From Anaerolineae bacterium (GTDB taxonomy: Bacteria; Chloroflexota; Anaerolineae; Aggregatilineales; Phototrophicaceae): 64,000 nucleotides of DNA. The DNA lies in contig JAHDWN010000002.1 of assembly GCA_023382675.1 (NCBI GenBank), forward strand, positions 133,806-197,805, in the 5' to 3' direction. The notes below the pieces were generated by a model that saw only the letters and a program-made list of their open reading frames with translations, was not told the DNA's origin and did not search any database. Positions 28,664 to 38,637 of this stretch are shown piece by piece; positions within the stretch are counted from its first letter, which is position 1; every line of letters starts with the position of its first letter. The translations under genes were made by a program, and so were the position numbers.

Positions 28664-29401
28664 ATGCTCGCTTCTGCCGGCGGCGAACGCCCTCGCCAGA
28701 TTGTCCTCGAAGGTGCTCACAACGTCCGCGATTTGGGTGGCTACGCAAATCGCAAGGGCACTGTAACACGTTGGGGACGTGTATTCCGCGCCGATAGCCT
28801 TCATCGTCTCACCCCGGAAGATCAAGAAAAAATCACCAACCTGGGCATAAAGTCCATTCTCGATCTGCGTCGCCCCGACGAGGTGAGCCTGATGCCGAAC
28901 GTCTTCGCCACCGCCAACGGCGTCGCTTACATGCACATCGCCCTGTTCGGCAGGCCATCACATCCTCGAAGGACGCCGCCGACACTGGCAGAGATTTACC
29001 GCCATCTTCTGGATGACGTTCAGCAGCCGTTCGCCAGTATCTTTCGCTATCTGGCAATGCGCAGCAAGGAACCGCTTCTCTTCCACTGCACGGCAGGCAA
29101 AGATCGCACCGGCCTGGTCGCGGCCATCCTTCTCGACCTGGTAGAGGTAACATTCGACCAGATCGCCGCCGATTATGCCCTGAGCAAGCGCCTGATTGAA
29201 CCGATGATGGACGAACTGCGCGCCGGACGCCCGCCTATGATCGACACCGGCGATTACGAAAAGCTGCTCGATGCCGACCCTTCCGCCATGCTGGAAACGC
29301 TCGGCTATATCCAGTCTGTTTACGGCGGCAGCCAGCGATATTTGCGCTGCATCGGCCTGACCACTGATGAAATCGCACGCCTGCAAGCGCTGCTGCTCTG
29401 A
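28664..29401 (+). CDS. Tyrosine-protein phosphatase (Y_phosphatase3 type)
   Basis: 245 residues. The P-loop HCTAGKDRTG matches C-x5-R, with the Cys as nucleophile. Upstream are the family features NVRDLGGY, GRVFRADSLHRLTPED and ILDLRRPDE, as in bacterial tyrosine/lipid phosphatases of the PtpB/LipA class. It removes phosphate from protein tyrosine or phosphoinositide-like substrates in the cytosol or outside; no signal peptide is visible, so the cytosol is likelier. A link to the kinase-like gene at 23667-27983 is possible but only by nearness. Confidence 0.88.
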   Translation: MLASAGGERPRQIVLEGAHNVRDLGGYANRKGTVTRWGRVFRADSLHRLTPEDQEKITNLGIKSILDLRRPDEVSLMPNVFATANGVAYMHIALFGRPSHPRRTPPTLAEIYRHLLDDVQQPFASIFRYLAMRSKEPLLFHCTAGKDRTGLVAAILLDLVEVTFDQIAADYALSKRLIEPMMDELRAGRPPMIDTGDYEKLLDADPSAMLETLGYIQSVYGGSQRYLRCIGLTTDEIARLQALLL

Positions 29402-29437
29402 ACCAGCCCGCCCGCATGTCAGATGGTTGCCAGCAGC

Positions 29438-30808
29438 CTATTGGGCTTGATCCAATGGATTCAGCCCGGCGCGCCGCAGTTCCTCTTGATAGGCTGCCGG
29501 TGTGTCGATGTCACGCAGCACGCTGTCGTCAGTCTCGACGTAGGCGCTGTCGGCGGCGTGGCGGTTGATCACGTCGCGCGGGGCGCTGGCGGGTGGCAGA
29601 TCGAGGATCTCCTGCCAGTAGCGCCGGTCAACCAGGATCGGATGCCCACGGCGCATGGCATGACTCGGCGCGATGATACCACCTTTGCCCTGAGCATAGG
29701 CGCGCACGATCTTGCGCACGTTAGCCGCGCGCATCATCGGCTGATCGCCGAGGACGACGAGCGCCGCCTGCGCATCCCGTTCGATCAGCGCACGCAGGCC
29801 AACTTGCAGCGACGACAGCATCTCGCCCGCCGCGTAGTCCGGGTTATTCACGCCGGCAGCGCCGACATGCTCGGCTATCGCTTCGACTGCCTCGCGCTGC
29901 GCGCCGGTGATGACGATGATGTCGTCCACGCTGCCGATCAACTGGCTCAGAATGCGTTGGAGCACTGTCTGCCCCCCCCAGGGCAGCAGCACTTTCGGCT
30001 GGCCCATGCGCTGCGACATGCCCGCCGCCAGCACAATCGCCAGGGTGCGCCGGCGCACCGCATCGACTGGATCATGTGCCTGTGCCGAACCGATCAGCAC
30101 GCGTTCGACAGCTCGCCCGGCCAGCAGTTTGCGCGCGGCGCGGTCGGCGTAGACTCTCGCAACGCCAGTGGGCGGGACAGCGTTGAGATAGACTGCCAAC
30201 CGCATCTCGCGCTGCGCTGGCAGTGTCAGCCGGGCGCGAGTGTGTGCTACGCCCTCCCGCAGCGCCGCCGCCAGTAGATCGACCGTCACATGCGCGCCGA
30301 TGGCGCTCCCGGTAGCTGCCGCCAGACCTTGGGCGTTGTAGACGTGCGCTTCGTCCAAAGGTTGACCGATTGCGTTCAGGCTGGCCAGGTTGACCACCAG
30401 CGTTGTTTCCGCCGGGATGACCGGCTCGTGCGCTTTGGGCAGCTTGAGCGGCAACCGCCGCGCGCCATCCGCCTCGATCAGCGTCACATTGGGGCGCAGC
30501 GCCGCGATCAGCCCGGCCAGCCGGTCAGGCGTGCTGCCGGTGGCTTTCTCGCCCTCGATGCGGTCGTAGACAAACAGCGCCTGTCCGCGCTCGCAGGGCG
30601 TGACAATCCCCTCCGCGCTGATCGACTCAACGCGGTCGAACAGCGCCAGTTCGTCTGCGGCGATGCGTGTGGTCGTCGTCGCCAGCACGCGCAGCCCATC
30701 GGCGGCACACTCGCGCGCCAGCCGGGCGAGCGCAGTCGTCTTGCCGCCCGCGCCGACGAAGGCGACTACATCGCCGGTATTCACATCCAAAGCCTCGCGC
30801 AGCCGCAT
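29438..30808 (-). CDS. YqeC-MocA fusion: molybdenum-hydroxylase accessory protein and NTP transferase
   Basis: About 456 residues. Residues 1-220 match YqeC (selenium-dependent hydroxylase accessory protein) with the P-loop FVGAGGKTT (17-25) and ATTTTRIA. From about 250 comes a MobA-like nucleotidyltransferase of the MocA type: LAAGMSQRMGQPKVLLPWGG, later VVLGDQPMM and GHPILVDRRYW. MocA links CTP to molybdopterin for xanthine-dehydrogenase-family enzymes. The start at 30808 is placed by the first conserved residues (MRLREALDV); the open frame upstream overlaps rnc. It starts 10 bases after rnc, in one operon. No molybdenum hydroxylase is in the window. Confidence 0.88.
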   Translation of the reverse strand: MRLREALDVNTGDVVAFVGAGGKTTALARLARECAADGLRVLATTTTRIAADELALFDRVESISAEGIVTPCERGQALFVYDRIEGEKATGSTPDRLAGLIAALRPNVTLIEADGARRLPLKLPKAHEPVIPAETTLVVNLASLNAIGQPLDEAHVYNAQGLAAATGSAIGAHVTVDLLAAALREGVAHTRARLTLPAQREMRLAVYLNAVPPTGVARVYADRAARKLLAGRAVERVLIGSAQAHDPVDAVRRRTLAIVLAAGMSQRMGQPKVLLPWGGQTVLQRILSQLIGSVDDIIVITGAQREAVEAIAEHVGAAGVNNPDYAAGEMLSSLQVGLRALIERDAQAALVVLGDQPMMRAANVRKIVRAYAQGKGGIIAPSHAMRRGHPILVDRRYWQEILDLPPASAPRDVINRHAADSAYVETDDSVLRDIDTPAAYQEELRRAGLNPLDQAQ

Positions 30809-30818
30809 GATCGATCCT

Positions 30819-31508
30819 TTAGCTCTGGTCTTGCTCCAGCGCATTGCGCGCGGCGTCCTGAGCGGCGGCCTGTTTGCTGCGGCCTGTGCCCTGGGCGAGG
30901 ATGCGGTCGCCGACGCTGACTTCGACGGTAAATTCCTTAGCGTGTTCCGGCCCGTGCTCACCGACGACGGTGTACGCCGGGGTGATGCCGACTCGCTCCT
31001 GCATAATCTCCTGAAGCTGGCTGCGCGCGTCACGGTCAAGGGCATGGCGCATCACCTCATCCAGCAGATGGTTCAGGCGCGGCAGCAGCCAGGCGCGCGC
31101 CGCTTCGATGCCCTGGTCGAGATAGATCGCGCCGAGCACGGCCTCGAAAGCATCACCCAGCAGCGTCACGCGTCCCCGCCCGCCGGTCGCTTCTTCCCCG
31201 CGCGCCATGCGCAACACTTCGCCGATCTTGCACGCGCGCGCCAGCGCCGCCAGGGAATCCGCACGCACGAGCGCCGCACGCAGGCGTGTCATCTCGCCTT
31301 CGCGCATCTCCGGAAAGCGCGTGAACAGCATCTCGGCGCTCAGGTACGCCAGGATCGCGTCGCCGAGGAATTCGAGCCGCTCGTTGTCCGGCCCACCGTC
31401 CGGATGTTCGTTCATGTAGCTGCTGTGCGTCAGCGCTTCTTCCAGCAGATCCTGGTTGTGAAAGCGCAGGGCGTTGTGGCATAGAAAATCTTCGAGAGTC
31501 ATAGGCAT
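30819..31508 (-). CDS. rnc: Ribonuclease III
   Basis: About 229 residues. The RNase III signature NERLEFLGD is at 42-50, with the second acidic cluster in LLGDAFEAVLGAIYLD, and a C-terminal dsRNA-binding domain (SQLQEIMQERVGITPAY, GTGRSKQAAAQDAARNAL). It cleaves double-stranded RNA in rRNA and mRNA processing. The start is ATG 31508, or ATG 31502 two codons inside; the long open frame upstream is repeat DNA. The yqeC-mocA gene follows 10 bases later. Confidence 0.95.
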   Translation of the reverse strand: MPMTLEDFLCHNALRFHNQDLLEEALTHSSYMNEHPDGGPDNERLEFLGDAILAYLSAEMLFTRFPEMREGEMTRLRAALVRADSLAALARACKIGEVLRMARGEEATGGRGRVTLLGDAFEAVLGAIYLDQGIEAARAWLLPRLNHLLDEVMRHALDRDARSQLQEIMQERVGITPAYTVVGEHGPEHAKEFTVEVSVGDRILAQGTGRSKQAAAQDAARNALEQDQS

Positions 31509-31576
31509 GTCACCATCAGGAGACTGAGGTATGAATTGAACCGCAAAGGTATCGCTGGCGCAACTTACAGAGATTT

Positions 31577-31690
31577 GAACCACAGAGGCGCAGAGAACAC
31601 AGAGGTAGTGAAATCGGGAATTGAACCGCAAAAACATAGGGTGCACAGCGACAGTGTCGTGAACCGCAGAGACACGGAGGGCACAGAGGG
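31577..31690. repeat. GAACC(A/G)CAGAGACACAGAGG-type repeats, three units
   Basis: Imperfect units at 31577-31605, 31622-31650 and 31661-31690, all reading GAACC-CAGAG... on the plus strand, downstream of the GxxExxY gene and upstream of rnc. An inverted unit lies on the other side of the GxxExxY gene (32102-32132), and a palindromic form at 51650-51712. Confidence 0.75.
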
Positions 31691-31691
31691 A

Positions 31692-32099
31692 TCAGGTCAG
31701 GATGATACGTCGGATGCCGCGCTTGAGGGTCGGGACGTTGAAGTTAATCAGCAACCCAAGCGGGCATCCGGTCGCCTTCAGGTACGAGAGTACCTGCGCG
31801 GTATGAATGGGCAGAATAGCTTCGACGGTCTTCAACTCGACCACGAGGCGCCAATCAACCAGCAGATCAAGCCGTCCTTCGCCGACAAAGCGACCTTTGT
31901 AAAGCACGCTGACCGGATGCTGCTGCGAAAATGGGATGCTCCGTGCCGTTAACTCGATTGCCAGCGCCTCTTCGTAGACGCTTTCCAAATAACCGACACC
32001 CAATTCGCGGTGTACTTCAATCGCAGCGCCGATGACTGCTTCTGTGAGGCGGTTTAGATCCGGATCAAGTTCGCCTCTGTGGCTTGTCTTTCCATTCAT
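31692..32099 (-). CDS. GxxExxY family protein
   Basis: 135 residues with the name-giving motif GVGYLESVYEEAL near residue 35, preceded by LTEAVIGAAIEVHRELG and followed by the nuclease-like GEGRLDLLVDWRLVVELKTVE and LSYLKATGCPLGLLINFN. The D-x12-E-x-K pattern recalls the PD-(D/E)XK fold, and these genes are scattered through bacterial genomes, often within repeats. Function unknown. Here it is framed by direct repeats on one side and an inverted unit on the other, suggesting a small mobile cassette. Confidence 0.88.
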   Translation of the reverse strand: MNGKTSHRGELDPDLNRLTEAVIGAAIEVHRELGVGYLESVYEEALAIELTARSIPFSQQHPVSVLYKGRFVGEGRLDLLVDWRLVVELKTVEAILPIHTAQVLSYLKATGCPLGLLINFNVPTLKRGIRRIILT

Positions 32100-32101
32100 T
32101 T

Positions 32102-32132
32102 TTCCTCTGTGGCCTCTGTGCCTCCGTGGTTC
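32102..32132. repeat. Inverted unit of the CCACAGAGGC-type repeat
   Basis: TTCCTCTGTGGCCTCTGTGCCTCCGTGGTTC, the reverse complement of the units at 31577-31690, immediately before the GxxExxY start. With them it encloses the gene. Confidence 0.7.
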
Positions 32133-32153
32133 CCAGTCTTCGCAAATTGACCA

Positions 32154-33398
32154 CTAATCTGTGAAGCGGCGGAAGACGAGCGACACATTGTGTCCGCCGA
32201 AGCCGAACGAGTTGCTCATGGCTGTGTCGATGCGCATCTGGCGCGCCGTATGTGGCACGTAATCCAGATCGCACTCCGGGTCTGGCTCATCCAGGTTGAT
32301 CGTCGGCGGCGCAACGTTGTCGCGGATCGCCAGTAGCGAGAAGATCGCCTCCATCGCCGCCGTCGCGCCCATCGCGTGCCCGGTCATGCTCTTGGTCGAA
32401 CTCATCGGCACGTCATAAGCGCGCGTGCCCAGGGCGATCTTGACGGCTTTCGTCTCCATGCCGTCATTCAGACCCGTGCCCGTGCCATGGGCATTAATAT
32501 AGTCGAGCGCAGCGCCGCTCAGGCGTGCATCCTCCAGCGCGATCCGGATCGCCTCTGCCGCGCCGCTGCCATCCGGTTGAGGCGCGGTGATGTGAAAGGC
32601 ATCCGAGTTGCTGCCGTAGCCGATGATCTCGCCGTAGATGTGCGCGCCGCGCGCCCTGGCGTGTTCAAGCTCTTCCAGGGTGATCACCGCCGCGCCTTCG
32701 CTGAAGACCAGGCCAGGGCGATCCTTGGCAAACGGGCGCGGGGAACGCTCCGGCGCATCGGTTTCGCGCGAGCACGCGCCTGTGCGGTCGAAGGCGGCGA
32801 TGCCAATCGGGAAGATCGGCGCTTCACCTGCCCCGGCCAGGGCCTGATCGAGACGGCCAAGCCGGATCAGATCGAAAGCGACGCCGATGCAGTCCGCGCC
32901 GGTGGCGCAGGCGCTGACCGGGGTATACGACGGCCCCATCGCGCCGGTTTCGATGGCGACATTGTCACTGCCGCCGTTGACCATGAACATCGGAATGCCG
33001 AACGGCGTGATCTTGCGCGGATCGCCCGTCTCGAAGATCATCATCGCTTCGTTGTAATAAGCGCTGACGCCACCGACCGCCGAGCCGATGATGACACCGC
33101 TGCGACCAGGCGCATTCTCATCGACCGTAAAACCACCGTCGTTAATGCATTCACGCGCAGCAACGGCGATGAATTGCTGGTAGGCATCGCGGCGGCGCGC
33201 TTCCTTGGCGGGCATGAACTGCGTCGGGTCCCAGTTCTTGACCTCCGCCGCGATTTTGACGCTGAACCTGCTCGCGTCGAAGCGTGTGATCGGCCCGACG
33301 CCGCTCTTGCCCGCGACGATCTTTTCCCACGTCTCAGCAACGTTATACCCCAGCGGGCTGATCATGCCCATGCCGGTGACGACGACCCGTCGTGTCAT
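32154..33398 (-). CDS. fabF: 3-oxoacyl-ACP synthase II
   Basis: A full-length 414-residue KAS II. The catalytic triad is visible as Cys164 (VSACATGAD), His304 (INAHGTGT) and His341 (SMTGHAMGA), with the usual start RRVVVTGMGMISPLG and end SNSFGFGGHNVSLVF. It condenses malonyl-ACP with acyl-ACP in fatty-acid elongation. GAGGAG stands about 9 bases before the ATG. It stands alone, with no fabD/fabG/acpP beside it. Confidence 0.95.
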   Translation of the reverse strand: MTRRVVVTGMGMISPLGYNVAETWEKIVAGKSGVGPITRFDASRFSVKIAAEVKNWDPTQFMPAKEARRRDAYQQFIAVAARECINDGGFTVDENAPGRSGVIIGSAVGGVSAYYNEAMMIFETGDPRKITPFGIPMFMVNGGSDNVAIETGAMGPSYTPVSACATGADCIGVAFDLIRLGRLDQALAGAGEAPIFPIGIAAFDRTGACSRETDAPERSPRPFAKDRPGLVFSEGAAVITLEELEHARARGAHIYGEIIGYGSNSDAFHITAPQPDGSGAAEAIRIALEDARLSGAALDYINAHGTGTGLNDGMETKAVKIALGTRAYDVPMSSTKSMTGHAMGATAAMEAIFSLLAIRDNVAPPTINLDEPDPECDLDYVPHTARQMRIDTAMSNSFGFGGHNVSLVFRRFTD

Positions 33399-33487
33399 GG
33401 GGAATACTCCTCAGGTGCGACTCGCAAGGCCATCCATTCTAGCAAAAGCGCGTCGCTCTGACACGATGCAAGACGAGTCGCCGTTGG

Positions 33488-33952
33488 CTAGCCGCGCTGG
33501 TAGACGCCCATCAGTTGGCCTTCGCCGACGATGTGGTCTTTGAGCGCGGCCTCCACCTGCTGCTTAGAAGCGCCCGGCGGCAGATCGAGCTTCTGATCCA
33601 GCGCGTAGAGCTTGAAGAAGTAGCGATGCGAATTGCCGCGCGGTGGGCACGGGCCGCCATAGCCGATGCGCCGGAAGCTGTTCATGCCCTGATGCGCGCC
33701 GAACGAGAGCGACTCGATCATCGGCACGCCCTCCGGCAGCGCTTGAATCTCCGGCGGGATGTTGTAGACGAGCCAGTGTGTCCACGTGCCCGCTGGCGCG
33801 TCTGGGTCGTCACAGATCAAAACCAGGCTGATGGTATCTGACGGCACATGCTCCCATTGCAGCGGCGGCGAGTTATCCACGCCATCGCAGGTATATTGCG
33901 ACGGGATCTTGTGCCCTTGCTCGAAGGCACTACTGGTCAACCGGATCACCAT
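33488..33952 (-). CDS. YbhB/YbcL family (PEBP, Raf kinase inhibitor-like) protein
   Basis: About 154 residues with the PEBP signatures IPSQYTCDGVDNSPPLQW, LICDDPDAPAGTWTHWLVYNIP and GYGGPCPPRGNSHRYFFKLYALD. Such proteins bind phosphate-containing or small anionic ligands; the bacterial role is unclear. The start is placed at MVIRLTSS (33952), as in relatives; an open frame ten codons longer would overlap the previous gene. It follows the alpha/beta hydrolase gene by about 16 bases, in the same operon. Confidence 0.9.
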   Translation of the reverse strand: MVIRLTSSAFEQGHKIPSQYTCDGVDNSPPLQWEHVPSDTISLVLICDDPDAPAGTWTHWLVYNIPPEIQALPEGVPMIESLSFGAHQGMNSFRRIGYGGPCPPRGNSHRYFFKLYALDQKLDLPPGASKQQVEAALKDHIVGEGQLMGVYQRG

Positions 33953-33968
33953 GAGCAAGCCTTTCTCC

Positions 33969-34664
33969 TTACTGCCGCGCATCTAGATTGAGATAGCGCA
34001 GAAACCAGGCACAGGCCAACCGTGCAACCTGCTCCAACGTACCCGGCTCCTGAAACAGGTGTCCCGCCAGCGGCACGACCGACAAACGCTTTTGCGTTGT
34101 CAACAGGTCGTAGGCTCGCTGATTCATCTCCAGCACGACGGTGTCATCTCCGCCGACGATCAGCAGCGTTGCCGCGCGTACACGGGGCAGCACGTCCGCG
34201 GCCATGTCTGGCCGCCCACCGCGCGAGACCACCGCCCGGATCGCATCCGGACAGGCAGCCGCCGCCTGGAGCGCTGCCGCCGCGCCGGTGCTTGCGCCGA
34301 AGTAGCCGATGCGCAGGGCCGCCGCTTCTGGCTGCGCGTGCATCCACTCCGTCGCCCCGATCAGGCGTTGTGTCAGCAGGTGGATGTCGAAGCGCAGCCG
34401 CCGTGTGAGCACATCTTCCGCTTCTTCGTCTGTCGTCAGCAGGTCGAACAGCAGCGTTGCCAGGCCGTCATGTTGCAGCACCTCGGCGACGTAACGATTG
34501 CGCGGGCTGTGACGGCTGCTGCCGCTGCCATGCGCGAACAGGACGATGCCGGTCGCGCCCGGCGGCAGCGCGAGGTCGCCATGCAGCGTGACGCCGCCGA
34601 CCGGGATGTGGACGGCGCGTAAAGCGGTCTTGTCTTGTTTTTCGGATGAAGATTTGAGGGCCAT
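33969..34664 (-). CDS. Alpha/beta hydrolase of dienelactone-hydrolase type
   Basis: 231 residues. FAHGSGSSRHSPRNRYVA forms the oxyanion region, GYFGASTGAAAAL carries the nucleophile Ser, GGDDTVV the Asp and LAGHLFQEPG the His. This form is often found fused or next to phosphoribosyltransferases; none is here. No signal peptide, so cytosolic. GGAGGGAGG stands about 6 bases before the ATG. It is followed by the PEBP gene. The substrate is unknown. Confidence 0.88.
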   Translation of the reverse strand: MALKSSSEKQDKTALRAVHIPVGGVTLHGDLALPPGATGIVLFAHGSGSSRHSPRNRYVAEVLQHDGLATLLFDLLTTDEEAEDVLTRRLRFDIHLLTQRLIGATEWMHAQPEAAALRIGYFGASTGAAAALQAAAACPDAIRAVVSRGGRPDMAADVLPRVRAATLLIVGGDDTVVLEMNQRAYDLLTTQKRLSVVPLAGHLFQEPGTLEQVARLACAWFLRYLNLDARQ

Positions 34665-34689
34665 GATCTACCTCCCTCCATGGTCTTTT

Positions 34690-35667
<978 letters not shown>

Positions 35668-35687
35668 ACGTTTACCCTCCTGTCGCG

Positions 35688-36887
35688 TCAGCCGCAGGGC
35701 GTCGGGCTGTGATCCCGGTGATCGTGCATTTTGCGCTGCCACAAACCCGGAATCGGCGTCTGGCATTTGGGGCATGTCCCGCTCGGCATGAGCCAGTTTT
35801 CAATCACCGTGAAGCCCCAACGCTTGATCACGGTCGTCTGGCAGTTCGGGCAGCGGGTGTCTTCATATGGCTCGATCTGCCCTGGCAGATTGCCTGCGTA
35901 GACGTAGTTCAAGCCTTCTTCGTAGCCCATCTGCGCCGCGCGCCTGAGCATGGCCGCATCGGTGTTGGCGTGGGAGCGCATCCGGTAATCCTGATGGAAG
36001 GCGATCACGTGCCAGGGGATGTCCGGCGACAGTGAGCGGATGAAGTGCGCCATATCGCGCAGTTCTGCCGGATCGTCGTTGAAGCCCGGCACGATCAGCG
36101 TCACGATTTCGAGCCAGAAGCCGAGTTCATGGACCATACGAATGCCGTCGAGGATATGGTCGAGCACCGCGCCGAGCTGGCGATAGTTGCTCGCCTGCAT
36201 CGTCTTGAGATCGATCTTGTAGGCTTCGGTGTATGGGCGCATATACTCCAACACCTCGCGCGTGGCGTTGCCGTTCGAGACGTACAGGCCGGATAGCCCC
36301 GCCGCCTTGCCCTGCTCGAAAATCGCCCGCGCCCATTCGGACGTGATCAGCGGCTCGTTGTACGAACTGGCAATACCGACCGCCTCGCGCCAGGTCGCCT
36401 GCTGGACGATCTGCTCCGGCGACATCGCAATCGGTGTATACCCGGCCCTGTCATCGCGCAGCGCCTGCGAAATGTCCCAGTTCTGGCAGTAGGGGCAGTG
36501 CAGATCGCAGCCCAACATGCCGAACGTCAGGACATGCGCGCCTGGATAGACGTGATAGAACGGCTTCTTCTCAATCGGATCGCATTGCAGTGCGGCGACG
36601 TAGCCCCACGGCGCATAGAGTTTGCCGTCCAGGTTGTAGCGCACCTGGCAGACACCGCGCCCACCGGGTTTGATGCGGCAGCGATGGGCGCAGGCATAAC
36701 AGCGGACAGCGCCGCCCTCCAGTGACGTATAGAGATCGGCTTCGCGGGTCAGCGCATCGATCACCTGAGTGAGTGGTGTGTCACCTGCCAGCGGGCGTTT
36801 GATTGTGGACGTATTGGGAGTCAGCTCCGAGCCTGGGGATGAAAGCGGGGCAACATTGGATGTCGGAGTCGACTGTCTGGTCGTCAT
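35688..36887 (-). CDS. amrS: AmmeMemoRadiSam-type radical SAM enzyme
   Basis: 399 residues. The N-terminal Cys motif CYACAHRCRIKPGGRGVC precedes the radical SAM motif GCDLHCPYCQNWD (Cys127, 131, 134), with SSYNEPLI and IVTLIVPGFND as in AmrS. The C-terminus has a zinc-ribbon-like CPNC-x(n)-CPKC not essential to the family. AmrS usually comes with Memo and AMMECR1 proteins; neither is nearby, and the substrate of the system is unknown. AAGGAG precedes the ATG. The first 35 residues are low-complexity. A second radical SAM gene follows. Confidence 0.85.
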   Translation of the reverse strand: MTTRQSTPTSNVAPLSSPGSELTPNTSTIKRPLAGDTPLTQVIDALTREADLYTSLEGGAVRCYACAHRCRIKPGGRGVCQVRYNLDGKLYAPWGYVAALQCDPIEKKPFYHVYPGAHVLTFGMLGCDLHCPYCQNWDISQALRDDRAGYTPIAMSPEQIVQQATWREAVGIASSYNEPLITSEWARAIFEQGKAAGLSGLYVSNGNATREVLEYMRPYTEAYKIDLKTMQASNYRQLGAVLDHILDGIRMVHELGFWLEIVTLIVPGFNDDPAELRDMAHFIRSLSPDIPWHVIAFHQDYRMRSHANTDAAMLRRAAQMGYEEGLNYVYAGNLPGQIEPYEDTRCPNCQTTVIKRWGFTVIENWLMPSGTCPKCQTPIPGLWQRKMHDHRDHSPTPCG

Positions 36888-36970
36888 CGTCGGACTCCTT
36901 ACTGATACTCAGATCATACCCCGAAATTCGCCCCAAGTGGAACGTCTGCCCGTTCTGCTCCCCGCCAAGC

Positions 36971-37618
36971 CTAATTCGCGCCGTTGGCAGGCCGCGCAAG
37001 ATTGAGCGTGTACGCCAGCCAGCTGCCGTAATAGCCATCGATGACGAAGCCTGCGGCGTGCGCCATACGTTCGACCGTTGCCCGCGGCTGATAATCCGGG
37101 TCGGGCAGCATCTCGGTCACGGACAGGATGCCGCCGGGCTTCAGCGCCTTGAAGATCTCCGTCAACGCCTGCTCGCGCTTCGGAATTTCGCCGAGGACGG
37201 TCACGAGCAGTGCGCGATCGTAAGTGTTCGCCTCCAATGCGCCCTCACCTGCTCCCGCCTCGATGAAGCGACCGTTGTGTAGGTCGGCCTCTTCGACGCG
37301 CTGGCGGGCGCGTTCGAGCATGGTGGGCTGGATGTCCAGCGCGGTGACTTCGCCCGTGCGCCCGACGCGCCGCGCCGCCGGAACCGTCAGCCGGCCGGGG
37401 CCGCAACCAACATCGAGCACCTTCATGCCAGGGCTGAGGTCGAGCCGCTCGATGAGCGTCTCACTGCCCATGACGCGCTTTGTATACGGATTCTCCAAGA
37501 GCCAACTGAGCCGCGCGGGACACGGCATCGGGCCACGGCGCGCCGCCCAGCGCCTGACGACAACGAGACCGGCAATGGCGGCCACGCCGGTGAACAGCAG
37601 TCGCGAACCACGTTTCAT
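36971..37618 (-). CDS. Membrane-anchored class I SAM-dependent methyltransferase
   Basis: About 215 residues. A short N-terminal hydrophobic stretch (LLFTGVAAIAGLVVV) is followed by a Rossmann methyltransferase: motif I VLDVGCGPGRLT, ALDIQPTML for the acidic ribose-binding residue, and LKPGGILSVTEML. The ATG at 37616-37618 overlaps the stop of the cyclase-fold gene (ATGA), so the two are translationally coupled. The substrate is unknown; a lipid or quinone-like substrate would fit the anchor and the partner. Confidence 0.85.
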   Translation of the reverse strand: MKRGSRLLFTGVAAIAGLVVVRRWAARRGPMPCPARLSWLLENPYTKRVMGSETLIERLDLSPGMKVLDVGCGPGRLTVPAARRVGRTGEVTALDIQPTMLERARQRVEEADLHNGRFIEAGAGEGALEANTYDRALLVTVLGEIPKREQALTEIFKALKPGGILSVTEMLPDPDYQPRATVERMAHAAGFVIDGYYGSWLAYTLNLARPANGAN

Positions 37619-38637
37619 AAGCTTCCTTGTCCACTTCCCTGTGTTGCGAAGTTCGAGTCTCCCCAGAAGCGCCGCAGCACCCGGCAGATCGCCAGGCTGA
37701 TCCACAAGTCGCGGGCCGGTTCGCCGCTCATTTTGAGCAGTTTCAGCCGCCAGACACCATCTTCATCTTGATGCGTGGCGAACCAGTCGAGCGCCTCGGC
37801 GATCTTTGGCTCGGTGGCGGAGAAGCCCAGCCAACTGAGCGCATCCAGCGCCGAGAGCAGGTCGGTGAACCAGAACGGAAATGTGAAGCGAGTCCAGTAA
37901 TCCGGTGTGCCGCGGTCGGGGTAAGATGAATCCTTTTCAAAGAATCGTGATGCCAACAACCTGCCTGCCTGGCGTGCCTCTTCACAGTGGCGATAGCCGG
38001 GATGGGCGGCAAAGGCGCGCAGGACAACGCCGGTGAACAGATGCGAGAAGGGTTTATCGACATCCGGCGTCAGGGTTGGCCCCAGCATGACATCGCTGTC
38101 GATCTTCACACCGCGTGTGCGGATCGCGCTCGCCCAGCCGCCATCGCGCTGGCGCATGCACAGCAGCCAGCGGAAGCCGTGCTCGATGCGCGGATCATCA
38201 CCGCAGCCCGCCTTGATCAAGAGTTCCATAATGGCGGCGCTGTAATTGGGTGAATACTGCTGGCCGTAGATACCGCGGATATCACCTTCGCCAGTCTGAT
38301 GTGCCAGGAGGAACGCGCCTGCGTGCTCGATGGCCGGGTGCTGCCGGGTAAAGCCGTATTTTTCGACCAGGTAGCCGAGCACACGATAGGTTTCGATTTG
38401 ATCGTAGTCTTCCTGTGCGCGCAGATGGTCTTTGACGCTGCCGGGATACACCCACGCCCCATCGACGCGCTGTTTCTTGAGGATTTTGACCGGCTCTGGA
38501 AGCTGCCACAGGCGCGCGACCGGCGGCACAGGTTCGCCGAGCAGATCGCGGCGGGCAAACGTGCGGATGGCTTCGTGCGGTGCGTTGAGGAGCGGCGGCA
38601 GCGGATCGTGACTGAGATGACTCATCCAGGTTACCAT
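37615..38637 (-). CDS. Prenyltransferase/squalene-cyclase-fold repeat protein
   Basis: About 340 residues with alpha-alpha barrel repeats: VDGAWVYPGS, RQRDGGWAS, DEDGVWRLK. There is no DXDD and no acidic CaaX-prenyltransferase metal site, so catalysis as a terpene cyclase is doubtful. Relatives in Chloroflexota are common and unnamed. The start at MVTWMSHLS (38637) is preceded by GAAAGGG. Its stop overlaps the anchored methyltransferase start. The remnant at 706-960 belongs to the same broad family. Confidence 0.75.
   Translation of the reverse strand: MVTWMSHLSHDPLPPLLNAPHEAIRTFARRDLLGEPVPPVARLWQLPEPVKILKKQRVDGAWVYPGSVKDHLRAQEDYDQIETYRVLGYLVEKYGFTRQHPAIEHAGAFLLAHQTGEGDIRGIYGQQYSPNYSAAIMELLIKAGCGDDPRIEHGFRWLLCMRQRDGGWASAIRTRGVKIDSDVMLGPTLTPDVDKPFSHLFTGVVLRAFAAHPGYRHCEEARQAGRLLASRFFEKDSSYPDRGTPDYWTRFTFPFWFTDLLSALDALSWLGFSATEPKIAEALDWFATHQDEDGVWRLKLLKMSGEPARDLWISLAICRVLRRFWGDSNFATQGSGQGSL

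Noticed and set aside
31577..31690. Possible CRISPR-like repeat array
   Set aside because: Units are imperfect, unevenly spaced and palindromic; no constant spacer length and no cas genes.
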